Of a DNA stretch of 64,000 nt, positions 55,492-64,000 are shown in pieces. The translations under genes were made by a program, and so were the position numbers. Source of the stretch: JBFHIJ01 sp963678775 (GTDB taxonomy: Bacteria > Bacteroidota > Ignavibacteria > Kapaibacteriales > UBA2268). The stretch's first letter is position 1. Each line of letters opens with the position of its first letter. Under the pieces are notes generated by a model, which was given only the letters and a program-made list of their open reading frames with translations, had not been told where the DNA came from and did not search any database. The stretch spans positions 1,116,001 through 1,180,000 of the forward strand of contig CAXXGR010000002.1 of NCBI GenBank assembly GCA_963678775.2, read 5' to 3'.

Positions 55492-57375
55492 ATGAATGGA
55501 AAATATTTATTATTACTGCTGCTCGGACTAACATCTGTCAATAGCTTCGCTATAGACTTTAGCAAACCTAAATATGATGAAAATATAATAGCCGGAAGTA
55601 ACTATACTCTTGAATGGGAGGCTATAACCGATGCTACTTATGATTTATATTACTCCTTAGACAGTGGCAAAACTTATAATATTATAGAAGAAAATATTAC
55701 AGGCAATCAATATGTTTGGTCAGTTCCTGAGTTCAATATTTCATCTATTTCATTGCTATGCAGTGCTACTGTATTTACACCTCCAAAACTTTTGTATAAA
55801 GAGAATCTAAACTCAGGTCGTGTAAATTCTATCTGCTACGAAGATGGAGGAAGCAGAGTGCTTACTACTACCTTTGACAATAATATTTTTATATATTCTG
55901 AAACGTTTGAACAACAATATGTGTTTTCTTTTCCAACTTTAGGAACTGTTTTTGATGCTAAATTTATTGGAAAAGATTCTGTTTTGTTTTCGGCTGGTGG
56001 TCAGTTATATCTATTTGACATAAGCGATGGGATAGAAAAAGAATTTGCAAAAAATGCTTTTAGTCCTGATGAAAATATAGAGAAAGTAGCTTTTGCGAAA
56101 AGTAGGAGCGAGATATCTGCGGCTTCATACGACGGCACATTTAAAGTTTTTGACTTAGCTACAGCAGCTGAAAAGAAAAGCTTTAGCTCTGCCGGAGGAC
56201 ATGAATTCTACAGTTTAAGATACTCTATGGATGAGACAATCTTAGCTGCAGGAGATAAATCAGGAAGAGTTTATATATATAATTTTGACAATGACGAGCT
56301 TCGTGAGCTACCTCCTGTCATAAATCCAAAGTTTACATGGAATATAGCAAGAGCTATAGATATAAGTAAAGATAACACAGAAATATCTGTTGCTTATGCA
56401 GATGGTACGTTTGCCAGATATAATGCTTATAGTTTAGAAGTTATAGAAGAGATACCTGCACATACCGGTCAAATTAGAGCGATCGAATATCATCCGCATA
56501 AAAACTATTTGCTAACTGCATCTATGGATAAAACATTTGCTCAGTGGGAAGACGGAAGCAGTTTACATGATGCGATAGATTGCTCTCAGACTATTGTAGA
56601 TGCTGGATATTCTGAGACAGGTGATACTATTGCAATTTCTACTTATCAGGGCGAAATTCAATTCTGGTCGAATTTTGACAGAAGTGTAGACACTGCTAAA
56701 ACAGCTTTCAATTTAAAGTATCTTTTAGAAATAAGTTTGCCTGAATATACTGTTTCGTTGAATGACAGGATTGCTATTACACCTCAGCTGTCATATACAC
56801 ATAAAAATCAACAACCATTAGAAGCAATAGATTCCTTAGTAATATATTATAACTTCCCTGCTAAATCGCTATATCCCATACAAGATTTGAATATCGAACG
56901 ACAAAGTGATAGTTTTACATTTGTTCAAACTATGTCGTTAGATGCTCTTTCTGAAAGTCATCATATAGTTATTTACAACGCTTTGGCAAGAAAAGCGTCT
57001 TTGGAAATTGATAGTGTACTTACAGGTAACAGTATGTTACAAGTAAAGATTAACGGCGGCAGTGTAGAGGTTTTAGATGATTGTTTGTACGACTTTAGCA
57101 CATCGCTAAACGTTGGTAAAGCGCAGCTAAGCGCATCACCTAATCCGGCGCAAGACCTAGTCTCAATAGACTGTAAGTTGCCTGAGAACCAAGTACATGA
57201 TTATATATTATATGATATCAGAGGGCAAGCAGTGCCGGGACTGAGCGGAAAAATTGATTATTTAACAGCAGATAAAAAAATAAACATATCAAAACTTTCA
57301 AATGGATTATATACATTTGAAATTATTTCAAAGAGCGGACATAAATACAACACACAAATTCTTATACAGAAATAA
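55492..57375 (+). CDS. Exported beta-propeller protein with T9SS sorting domain
   Basis: 627 residues. After a signal peptide (MNGKYLLLLLLGLTSVNSFA), an Ig-like domain (about 20-100; SNYTLEWEAITDATYDLYYS) is followed by a WD40-like propeller (about 105-400) with several strands of the FxVFDLA, VYIYNF and TASMDKTFAQWEDGS kind. The C-terminus holds LSASPNPAQDLVSIDCKLPE, YDIRGQAV and NISKLSNGLYTFEI ending in LIQK, a clear T9SS type A sorting signal. Propellers in T9SS-linked proteins often bind partners at the outer membrane. AGGAG precedes the ATG. It overlaps none of its neighbours; gaps are five and about 27 bases. Confidence 0.85.
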   Translation: MNGKYLLLLLLGLTSVNSFAIDFSKPKYDENIIAGSNYTLEWEAITDATYDLYYSLDSGKTYNIIEENITGNQYVWSVPEFNISSISLLCSATVFTPPKLLYKENLNSGRVNSICYEDGGSRVLTTTFDNNIFIYSETFEQQYVFSFPTLGTVFDAKFIGKDSVLFSAGGQLYLFDISDGIEKEFAKNAFSPDENIEKVAFAKSRSEISAASYDGTFKVFDLATAAEKKSFSSAGGHEFYSLRYSMDETILAAGDKSGRVYIYNFDNDELRELPPVINPKFTWNIARAIDISKDNTEISVAYADGTFARYNAYSLEVIEEIPAHTGQIRAIEYHPHKNYLLTASMDKTFAQWEDGSSLHDAIDCSQTIVDAGYSETGDTIAISTYQGEIQFWSNFDRSVDTAKTAFNLKYLLEISLPEYTVSLNDRIAITPQLSYTHKNQQPLEAIDSLVIYYNFPAKSLYPIQDLNIERQSDSFTFVQTMSLDALSESHHIVIYNALARKASLEIDSVLTGNSMLQVKINGGSVEVLDDCLYDFSTSLNVGKAQLSASPNPAQDLVSIDCKLPENQVHDYILYDIRGQAVPGLSGKIDYLTADKKINISKLSNGLYTFEIISKSGHKYNTQILIQK

Positions 57376-57402
57376 CACTTTTTGGGTGGGGTTTTGGATA
57401 AA

Positions 57403-58818
57403 TTGAAGCAAATACATTCTTTAGTATTCATATTAATTTTGTTTGGTAGCATTTATTATTCAAATGCGCAAGCTCCTGAAGGCTATCAGCGTGATATTCA
57501 GGTAATGGATAATAATGATACTTTAGTTATTGAGAGGAAGCACGGTGACTTTTGGTTCGGCACATTTGCCGGAGTATCATTAAACTCATATTTTGGGGAT
57601 TTGGTACTAAAACCAAGCACAGAAGGGCTCATGAACCCTTTTGCCCAGACAAATGTATACCCACCGGGTTCCGGTAGTGGCATATTTTTAGGAGTAATTG
57701 GTGAATGGTTACCTATAGATAGTAAATGGGGGGCTTCTCTGCAAGTCAGGTTTTTTGATAGTCGATTTAGCAATGCTGAAACAGACATAGCAAATGACAG
57801 TTTGCAAACTTACTGGAAAGCAGAAACTGACCTTAATTATATATCGATTAGCCCTGCTGCACGATATAACACAAGTATAAAAGGCTTATATCTTACCGGT
57901 GGACTTGATTTTGAATTAAACAATTCAACAGATGTTAAAGTAGGTAAATATTTTGAAAATGGTTCACCCATAGATGAGTTAAAAATAGTTTCTATCGAAG
58001 AGATAAAAACAAGATTTGGTATCAACTTGGGTTTAGGATATGAATTTGTAATAGCTGATATTAATAAAAAATTTAGAGCTCGCGTATCTCCATATCTGTC
58101 CTTACATGCAGGTTCGAAAATATTAACAGATTATGGCTCATCATGGAACACAATTATGATGCGCGCAGGTTTACAGATTAAAATTGGTAAAGACAAAAGA
58201 ACTTATGACACATTGCCATTTGATAAATCGTATCAGGCACCTACAAGATACTATGCTTCTGTCAAAAATGAACAAGGTATAGAAGTAAACTTATCTGACT
58301 TTAAACAGACATTGCCGCCTGTTTGGATAGCTCAAGTAGAAATACCAGCTATTCAAGAGGAAATCAGAGAGGAGCCTATTTTAGATTTGGCTGATGTTCG
58401 TTCGGAAAGACCAGTAGATACTGAGCCTGAACCAATACCTATACCGACTACGTCACGCAAGATAAACGTAGTGCCCGGCGACACGGTAAATTTCTCATTT
58501 AGGACATCGACTTCCAGTGAATTAACAACAGAATCAAAAGCATACTTGAATGCAGTAGCTGAAGTGTTAAAGGGCGATCCTAATAAGATAGTCAGAATTA
58601 GAGGTCACTCTGATAACCGTGGTACTTTGACACAAAACACACAGAGATCTAGTTCCAGAGCGGATAAGGCAAGAGATTATTTAGTTGGCAGAGGAGTTCC
58701 ATCAGGTCGTGTATTTGCTGCCGGAGTTGGTTCTCTTTATCCAATAGGTGATAACAACACAGAAGCGGGACGACTGAAAAACAGAAGAATAGAAGTACAG
58801 GTAATAGAAACGCGTTAG
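57403..58818 (+). CDS. Outer-membrane beta-barrel protein with OmpA peptidoglycan-binding domain
   Basis: About 471 residues. The first start near a good signal peptide is a TTG at 57403 (reads KQIHSLVFILILFGSIYYSN after the initiator); TTG at 57382 or 57394 are alternatives. Residues about 45-270 have the alternating strands of an N-terminal barrel. A Pro-rich linker follows, and the C-terminal OmpA domain reads VVPGDTVNFSFRTSTSSELT, RIRGHSDNRGT, RADKARDYLVGRGVPSGRV and AGRLKNRRIEVQV. It should tie the outer membrane to peptidoglycan. With the preceding propeller gene it resembles a split version of PorE-like architecture, but PorE itself is not claimed. Confidence 0.85.
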   Translation: MKQIHSLVFILILFGSIYYSNAQAPEGYQRDIQVMDNNDTLVIERKHGDFWFGTFAGVSLNSYFGDLVLKPSTEGLMNPFAQTNVYPPGSGSGIFLGVIGEWLPIDSKWGASLQVRFFDSRFSNAETDIANDSLQTYWKAETDLNYISISPAARYNTSIKGLYLTGGLDFELNNSTDVKVGKYFENGSPIDELKIVSIEEIKTRFGINLGLGYEFVIADINKKFRARVSPYLSLHAGSKILTDYGSSWNTIMMRAGLQIKIGKDKRTYDTLPFDKSYQAPTRYYASVKNEQGIEVNLSDFKQTLPPVWIAQVEIPAIQEEIREEPILDLADVRSERPVDTEPEPIPIPTTSRKINVVPGDTVNFSFRTSTSSELTTESKAYLNAVAEVLKGDPNKIVRIRGHSDNRGTLTQNTQRSSSRADKARDYLVGRGVPSGRVFAAGVGSLYPIGDNNTEAGRLKNRRIEVQVIETR

Positions 58819-58890
58819 AAAAATAAATAGGATAATATATCAAAAATCAAATATTTTTTCCTACATTTATGGAATGTCGTAAACTCAAAT

Positions 58891-59283
58891 ATGGAATTAG
58901 ATATGGATAAGACTTTACCAATTTGTATTATTGAAGATAGTACTCCTATAAGAAAACTATTTAGTGCTCTTTTAAAAAAATCAGGTTATTCAGTAATGGA
59001 TTTTGAAGATGCTTTTTCAAGTTTGGAATGGCTAAAAGAAAATCCTGCTATGGGTATAATAATGGATATTTTATTGCCTGATATGAATGGTACTGATTTG
59101 CTTAAGAAAGTAAAAGAAGTACCCACTCATAAGGAGACACCGGTGATAGCGGTGACAGGATTTGCCACTGCAAATGATAAAGAAAGATTTACAAGCATAG
59201 GTTTTAATTCTTATATAGCCAAGCCTGTGGTAACTGCAACTTTTGTAGATGATGTACTAAAAGGTTTTCAGGAAAATAAATAG
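58891..59283 (+). CDS. Stand-alone receiver domain (CheY-like)
   Basis: 130 residues and no output domain. Marks: CIIEDSTPIRKLF, phospho-Asp in IIMDILLPDMNG, Thr in AVTGFATAND, Lys in IAKPV. It could act as a phosphate sink, an adaptor or a partner of a degenerate kinase. The next gene, 11 bases downstream, is a membrane PAS protein with a degraded ATPase domain, so the two are likely a signalling pair. Confidence 0.9.
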   Translation: MELDMDKTLPICIIEDSTPIRKLFSALLKKSGYSVMDFEDAFSSLEWLKENPAMGIIMDILLPDMNGTDLLKKVKEVPTHKETPVIAVTGFATANDKERFTSIGFNSYIAKPVVTATFVDDVLKGFQENK

Positions 59284-59294
59284 ACAGATAAAAT

Positions 59295-61553
59295 ATGAAT
59301 ACTAATAAAAACTTAAACAACAACTCTTTTGAGTCCTTAGTTTCCAATATGACAAAAAAGGATAAGTCTGTTTATTCTATAAAAAAGACTTACCCCGCTT
59401 TTATCGTGTTGCTTATTTTATTGGGCATATCGTGGGTTGCATATAACTATGTTAATCAACAAATTGCCAATGACAGAAATCAGCTTTATGATGAAGCTAC
59501 CGGATCAGTGATTAAACGATTTGAGCAGGCTTATGCAAGCAATCTGCAGATTACTAACTCTATGACAGGGATTTATGACCAGCTGTTTGAAGTGGTTAGA
59601 GACTATTTTGAGTTATATGGTAACACCCCTGTAAAAACTGATCCCGCAGTATTAAGTATGATTTATGCTCAAAAAGTTTCTGATGAAGAGCGTGGGCAGT
59701 ATATACATGATGTGATGTCACAAGGGTATTGGACGTATAAAATCGAACCTGAGGGTGAGAGAGAAGAGTACTTCCCTGTGCAATATATTGTGCCATTTGA
59801 TGAAACTACTAAGCACAAGCATGGATTTGATTTAAAAACCGATGATAGAATCTATAAAGCAATTGAAAAGGCGAGAGATACTTATAGCGCTACTTCTACG
59901 GAGTTCTTTCCTATCAGAGAGCCTGATACTTTGGGGTTCTACATAGTGATGCCAATATACAAAAAGGACTCTCCACGTGACACTGAGGACGAGCGAAGAG
60001 CTAATCACCAAGGTGCAGTGTTGATGGAGATAGAGTCTGATTTGTTTTTTAGTGGAGCTTTGGGGTCAACTGTAGCATCAGATACGACAATTGCTTTTGA
60101 ATGCTTTGGTTTAAAGGATAACGGAGAACGGTATTCAATTTATAAATCAAAAAATTATGACCAAATTCCTGATTCGTATATTCCGGTGATAACTTCTGAA
60201 TATAAGTTGCCTCATGTAGATAAAAGTATAATAATAGCTTTTAAAACCAGTGATACATTTGGTGCGGATCTTTCTGCAGATATGCCAAATATTGTATTGG
60301 CTATGTCTACAGTGTTAAGTTTTGTATTTGCAATCTTACTGTTCTTAATCTTGACTTCTAAAGAAAGAGCAGAAATAAAAGCAAAGAAAATCTCTCGCTC
60401 GCAAACAAGGATCACGGATTCATCAAAAGATATTATTGCAACATTGAGTCTGGATGGTGTGTTTGTAACAGCAAACCCTGCTGTTTCTGAGATTTTAGAT
60501 ATTTCTCCTGAACAGTTGTTAGGTTTAAATATAAAATCTTTGCTATTGAAAGAGAATGATAGAGATTTTTTTGGTGGATTAGCCAATACACAAATTGAAG
60601 AGTTTACTGAGAGATTTGATTTTGAAGTGCACAGGCATGGTAGCAATGAAGAATCTGTTTGGATCAATTGGAGCTTTACGGTTTCCAAAGAAGACGGATA
60701 TATTTATGCTATTGGTCGCGATGTAACAGAGCAGATTTTAACTGCGAAACGTGAACGAATAAAAAGCAAGGAAGTAGAGATTGCTGAAATGATAGCAAAC
60801 AAATCTACTGCATATATTGCACACTTTATGACCGAGCTTTCTCACAGTATAAGAAACTCTCTGACAGGTGCGATTGGTTACATTGAGTTGTTGCAGTTGG
60901 GAGTTTATGAAAACGAAGAAGAGTTTAACTCTTATTTGGACATGGCGCACGAATCTTCTCAGGAAATATTCAATTATATAGCAAGTATAGTTGATGCTGC
61001 TTTAGAATCTTATAATAGCTTACTGAAAGAGAAACGCATAAATGATCCTGAGTTGTCGGATAATTTACCTGAGCTTTCTGTTATTCCAATAAATGAGTTG
61101 ATGGAAACTCTAAATAGTAAAATGAAAGATATAGCAGGGATTGACTTTGATGTAAACTTCAATAGTGACAATCCGGATTTGAAAGTAATCTCTTACAAAG
61201 AAAGTATAGATAAAATATTATATGATACATCTAAATTGCTTGCTTATAATTTAGATCGGTTGGTGCTTAATATTAATGCTGAAGATAACACTTCCGGTGG
61301 TGCGATACTGATTCAAATTATGGATGAAGGTAACGATGCACTCCCTGATTTGATTGATATTTTCCGTAGTAATAGCTCTAATCTTATAAAAAATATAGCT
61401 TTAGATAAAGACGATGTGCTACTTAATTTCTCTAAGATCAAACTACAAGCTGAACAAATTGATTGCCACCTTACAGTTGAAACATTTGGTAAAGGGGATT
61501 CTAACTTGGTTCAGTTAAATATTCCTCTGAAAGGAAGGATGTCTGGAAAATAG
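59295..61553 (+). CDS. Membrane sensor kinase-like protein with degenerate ATPase domain
   Basis: 752 residues. N-terminal membrane helix (about 37-53), a large extracytoplasmic sensor region (about 60-335, CHASE-like), a second membrane helix (about 340-358), a PAS domain (about 380-490; ATLSLDGVFVTANPAVSEIL, YAIGRDVTEQ). A HisKA-like region follows: ELSHSIRNSLTGAIGYIELL keeps His but lacks the Glu, Thr and Pro typically next to it. The final 180 residues align poorly to HATPase: the N box lacks its NA pattern, G1 reads DEGND and no GTGLGL block is seen. This may be a kinase-fold signalling or scaffold protein without ATP binding. It follows the receiver gene by 11 bases. Confidence 0.8.
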   Translation: MNTNKNLNNNSFESLVSNMTKKDKSVYSIKKTYPAFIVLLILLGISWVAYNYVNQQIANDRNQLYDEATGSVIKRFEQAYASNLQITNSMTGIYDQLFEVVRDYFELYGNTPVKTDPAVLSMIYAQKVSDEERGQYIHDVMSQGYWTYKIEPEGEREEYFPVQYIVPFDETTKHKHGFDLKTDDRIYKAIEKARDTYSATSTEFFPIREPDTLGFYIVMPIYKKDSPRDTEDERRANHQGAVLMEIESDLFFSGALGSTVASDTTIAFECFGLKDNGERYSIYKSKNYDQIPDSYIPVITSEYKLPHVDKSIIIAFKTSDTFGADLSADMPNIVLAMSTVLSFVFAILLFLILTSKERAEIKAKKISRSQTRITDSSKDIIATLSLDGVFVTANPAVSEILDISPEQLLGLNIKSLLLKENDRDFFGGLANTQIEEFTERFDFEVHRHGSNEESVWINWSFTVSKEDGYIYAIGRDVTEQILTAKRERIKSKEVEIAEMIANKSTAYIAHFMTELSHSIRNSLTGAIGYIELLQLGVYENEEEFNSYLDMAHESSQEIFNYIASIVDAALESYNSLLKEKRINDPELSDNLPELSVIPINELMETLNSKMKDIAGIDFDVNFNSDNPDLKVISYKESIDKILYDTSKLLAYNLDRLVLNINAEDNTSGGAILIQIMDEGNDALPDLIDIFRSNSSNLIKNIALDKDDVLLNFSKIKLQAEQIDCHLTVETFGKGDSNLVQLNIPLKGRMSGK

Positions 61554-61587
61554 AAAGTTAAGAAGTGTATTATAAGTTGATTTGATA

Positions 61588-61632
61588 AAATCCTCCTGAC
61601 CTTATATATAGATAGGTATGGAGGATTTTTTA
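61588..61632 (+). terminator. Terminator after the degenerate kinase gene
   Basis: AAAATCCTCC (61588-61597) pairs with GGAGGATTTT (61621-61630), with further pairing inside, followed by T residues. Confidence 0.85.
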
Positions 61633-61751
61633 TTCTGTAGGGTAAGGTAGTCTTTGAAGCTAATTTGATTGGTTTTAGACAAGCTTAAGAGTTAATAAAA
61701 GTATGATTCTTAACGACAGATAATATGTTATGTAGCCTTTACTATTTTTCG

Positions 61752-61759
61752 TATCTTTG
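61752..61759 (+). promoter_or_regulatory. Possible promoter for the folB-folK-dnaG operon
   Basis: TATCTTTG matches TAnnTTTG, 37 bases before the folB ATG, with TATG near the -33 position. It lies directly after a terminator and before the first gene of an overlapping operon, so a promoter is expected here. Confidence 0.42.
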
Positions 61760-61796
61760 AAGAAATGGGGTATTAGTTATTTAATAAGATACAAAT

Positions 61797-62180
61797 ATGA
61801 AAACTTCCTCTCTTACTAAGCTTGGTATTAAAAATGCTGTTTATTACTCTTACCATGGAGTAAAAGCTGAAGAAAAGAAACTTGGTGGTAAATATCAGGT
61901 AGATTTAGATTTATGGTATGATGCGACTAAAGCTATAATAAATGATGGTGTCAATGATGCTTTGAATTACGAAGAAGCAATGTTTTGCATCTCTGAAATT
62001 ATAAGTGGAGAATCTTATAATCTGATTGAAACAATTGCAAATGAGATATTGAATCTTGTAATGGAAAAATTCCCTCAGTGCGAAAAAGCTACTATCAGAC
62101 TTAGGAAACTTGCAGTGCCTATCAGACGACCAATAGACTATATAGAAGCTGAGCAAACTATGGAAAGAAGTGACGGATAA
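61797..62180 (+). CDS. folB: Dihydroneopterin aldolase FolB
   Basis: 127 residues, normal size. It cleaves dihydroneopterin to 6-hydroxymethyl-dihydropterin in folate synthesis. The N-terminal LTKLGIKNAVYYSYHGVKAE (YHGV motif, containing catalytic region residues) and C-terminal AVPIRRPIDYIEAEQT are typical. The active-site Glu/Lys region in NLIETIANEI fits. Its end overlaps the start of folK by 11 bases, so the next step in the pathway is translationally coupled. Confidence 0.92.
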   Translation: MKTSSLTKLGIKNAVYYSYHGVKAEEKKLGGKYQVDLDLWYDATKAIINDGVNDALNYEEAMFCISEIISGESYNLIETIANEILNLVMEKFPQCEKATIRLRKLAVPIRRPIDYIEAEQTMERSDG

Positions 62181-62688
62181 CAACACAGTTTTGCTCTCTT
62201 TGGGTTGCAATTTAGGCGACAGAATGAAGACTTTAAACCTTGCAGTTGATTACTTGTCAGAAAGCAAAATATTATCATGCTGCAAGGTTTCCTCTTATTA
62301 TGAAACTGAGCCTTATGGCGTGAAAGACCAAGCTTGGTTTTTGAATATTGCTGTGTTGGCAGAAACTACTCACTCACCGCAAGAGTTGCTCTTTTTGTGC
62401 AAGGCATTAGAGTATTTATTAGGACGTAAGCCCAGAGCCAGATGGCACGAAAGAGAGATTGATATAGATGTGCTACTATATAATAATTATATCACTGAAA
62501 CTGAAAGGCTGACAGTGCCGCACTCTATGATGCATAAAAGAAATTTTGTAATGGCGCCTGTGGCTGAAATCGCTCCGAATATGATTCATCCGAAACTGCT
62601 TGAATCAATGTCTGATTTATATATTAGATGTGAAGACACTAGTCAAATTAGAAAGATTGAAAAAGATGGCTCTCCATATACCAAATGA
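62170..62688 (+). CDS. folK: Hydroxymethyldihydropterin pyrophosphokinase FolK (HPPK)
   Basis: 172 residues. It transfers pyrophosphate from ATP to 6-hydroxymethyl-dihydropterin. Family marks: LLSLGCNLGDRMKTL near the N-terminus, YYETEPYGVKDQAWFLN and the metal-binding REIDIDVLLYNN motif followed by PHSMMHKRNFVMAPVAEIAP. The start is a GTG at 62170, overlapping folB. Its last 23 bases overlap the dnaG start. Confidence 0.93.
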   Translation: MTDNNTVLLSLGCNLGDRMKTLNLAVDYLSESKILSCCKVSSYYETEPYGVKDQAWFLNIAVLAETTHSPQELLFLCKALEYLLGRKPRARWHEREIDIDVLLYNNYITETERLTVPHSMMHKRNFVMAPVAEIAPNMIHPKLLESMSDLYIRCEDTSQIRKIEKDGSPYTK

Positions 62689-64000
62689 TAAGATTGAAGA
62701 AATCAACCAAAACGCAGACATAGTTGAGGTTATTGGTGATTTTTTGGATTTGAAGCGCCGTGGTAGAAATTATATAACCCGCTGCCCATTCCACGAAGAA
62801 AAGACTCCTTCTTTTAACGTGTCTCCTGATCGTAATATTTATAAATGCTTTGGTTGTGGTAAGTCCGGTGATTCTATCTCATTTTTGATGGATTATAACA
62901 AACTTACTTTTATAGAATCAGCCCGATACCTTGCTAATAAGTTTGGTGTGGATTTGAGACTGGAAGAAGACGAAAATAATAAAGATCAAACCGGTGAAAA
63001 TGCAAGAGCTGCTGCGTTTAAAGTTATTGAGGCGGCTGCGGAGCTATACCACAAATTTTTATTTTCTAAAGATGGTGTAAATACTATCAATTACTTTCAG
63101 GGTAGAGGTTTTAAGTTAGACACATTTGAAGAGTTTAACTTAGGTTTGTCGCCAGAATCGTGGGATAATACTTCTAAATATTTGCTCAAAAAAGGTTTTT
63201 CTGAAGAGTCAATGCGTAATGCCGGTCTAATTATAGATAAAGACAGCGGTGGTTATTACGATAGGTTTCGGGGAAGGGCTATGTTTCCTATACGAGACTT
63301 CATGGGAAGGGTTATAGGATTTGGTGCCAGAGACATGAGCTCCGAACCTAAAACTGCAAAGTATATCAACTCCCCTCAGTCTCTAATTTATGATAAAAGT
63401 CAAGTGCTTTATGGCCTGTTTGAAGCTAAAAATGCTATGCGTAACAGCAGAGAGGCTATACTAGTAGAGGGTTACGCGGATGTAATAACTTTGCATCAGG
63501 CAGGATTTAAAAATGTAGTAGCTTCAAGCGGTACTGCTCTTACAGAGCAGCAGGTTAAGTTGTTGTCGCGATATGCTAAAAAAGTTAATTTGCTCTATGA
63601 TTCGGATAAAGCCGGACAAGCTGCCACAGAGAAAGCTTTACATTTACTCTTGAAAGAAGGTTTAGAAATCTCAATAATTAAATTGCCTGATAAAGAAGAT
63701 CCGGATAGCTTAATTAGAGATAGTGGAGTTGAGACTTTTAAAATATATAAAAGAGAAGCTATCGGGTTTGTAGACTTTTTGCATAGGCGTTATGAATCGA
63801 ATGGCATGCTTGCATCTCCTGCCTCCATGGCACAGTCTCTCAGAGATGTAATTAAGCTTATAAGACTTATTCCTGATAAGCTGCAACAGCATTACTATAT
63901 TCGCCGCCTTGTTTCAATATTTAGGATATCAGAAAACGAACTTGAGATATTACTGCGTGAGACTAAAGACCAGCCAAGCTCGTATAAGCGGCAAATGCCT
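62666..64000 (+). CDS. dnaG: DNA primase DnaG, 5' part (runs off the window)
   Basis: 445 codons are visible and the frame is still open at the end. DnaG makes RNA primers at the replication fork. The N-terminal CHC2 zinc finger reads RCPFHEEKTPSFNVSP then IYKCFGCGKSGDSISF. The catalytic RNAP-like core follows, with GRAMFPIRDFMGRVIGFGAR and the TOPRIM block ILVEGYADVITLHQAGF, NVVASSGTAL and LLYDSDKAGQ. The last visible residues fall in the helical linker. The start at 62666 sits inside folK, so translation is likely coupled. The helicase-binding domain is beyond the window. Confidence 0.96.
   Translation, partial: MALHIPNDKIEEINQNADIVEVIGDFLDLKRRGRNYITRCPFHEEKTPSFNVSPDRNIYKCFGCGKSGDSISFLMDYNKLTFIESARYLANKFGVDLRLEEDENNKDQTGENARAAAFKVIEAAAELYHKFLFSKDGVNTINYFQGRGFKLDTFEEFNLGLSPESWDNTSKYLLKKGFSEESMRNAGLIIDKDSGGYYDRFRGRAMFPIRDFMGRVIGFGARDMSSEPKTAKYINSPQSLIYDKSQVLYGLFEAKNAMRNSREAILVEGYADVITLHQAGFKNVVASSGTALTEQQVKLLSRYAKKVNLLYDSDKAGQAATEKALHLLLKEGLEISIIKLPDKEDPDSLIRDSGVETFKIYKREAIGFVDFLHRRYESNGMLASPASMAQSLRDVIKLIRLIPDKLQQHYYIRRLVSIFRISENELEILLRETKDQPSSYKRQMP

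Overview
The window is about 35% GC by eye and reads as chromosome of a flagellated, Gram-negative, didermic bacterium of the Bacteroidota/FCB group. Four observations support this: an LptE lipoprotein and several outer-membrane or OmpA-type proteins; type IX secretion (T9SS) C-terminal-domain-like tails on cell-surface proteins; several TAnnTTTG sequences (Bacteroidota-type -7 boxes) upstream of genes; and a flagellar hook locus, which most Bacteroidota lack. The combination points to a flagellated class such as Ignavibacteria or Kapabacteria. That placement is inference from gene content only. There is no sign of phage integration, insertion sequences, CRISPR or tRNA genes.

Layout. 1-4183 (+): flagellar hook locus (MotE/YlxF-like fragment, fliK with an eight-copy 24-base repeat, flgD, a small flagellar-operon protein, flgE), followed by a run of RNA hairpins. 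4482-7275 (+): rodA, pdxA and a YbaK-type deacylase. 7325-9952 (-): MBL hydrolase, lptE and a membrane GT2 glycosyltransferase. 10214-11877 (+): thiolase, a UPF0145 protein and a 44-codon membrane peptide. 12213-18364 (-): LysM lytic transglycosylase, GT9 glycosyltransferase, LipM-like lipoyl/octanoyl transferase, a small membrane protein and Ppx/GppA phosphatase. 18559-21054 (-): a zinc-type ABC importer (znuA-znuC-znuB order). 21389-23167 (+): a fused LeuC-LeuD type dehydratase. 23424-27008 (+): a soluble sensor kinase with six PAS domains. 27084-34942: a lipoprotein, an outer-membrane protein, Nif3, a zinc-ribbon protein, the RNase P RNA gene, an orphan HPt protein, a small exported protein, glutamine-dependent NAD synthetase and a NarL-type regulator.

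35152-58818 (+) is the most unusual part: about 24 kb of exported surface proteins. It holds a peptidase-S74 (intramolecular chaperone) fibre-like protein, a 4265-residue adhesin-like protein with seven composite repeat units, a 757-residue S-layer-like relative, a 699-residue relative ending in a dockerin-like calcium loop, a protein with a T9SS-like tail, a beta-propeller protein with a T9SS tail, and a beta-barrel OmpA protein. The giant and its 757-residue relative lack an obvious T9SS tail and end in the same short Asn-Asp-Gly...Ile-Gln...Cys cap. This locus is the best candidate here for an undescribed surface-display or fibre system.

58891-61553 (+): a lone receiver and a CHASE-like/PAS membrane kinase whose ATP-binding domain looks degenerate. 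61797-64000 (+): overlapping folB, folK and the 5' part of dnaG, which runs off the end.

Operon logic: the surface-locus genes from 54206 to 58818 are separated by only 5 to about 27 bases and probably form one transcript. The giant gene follows the S74 gene by 21 bases. The 757-residue gene has its own leader and a perfect terminator, as expected for a separately and strongly expressed structural protein.
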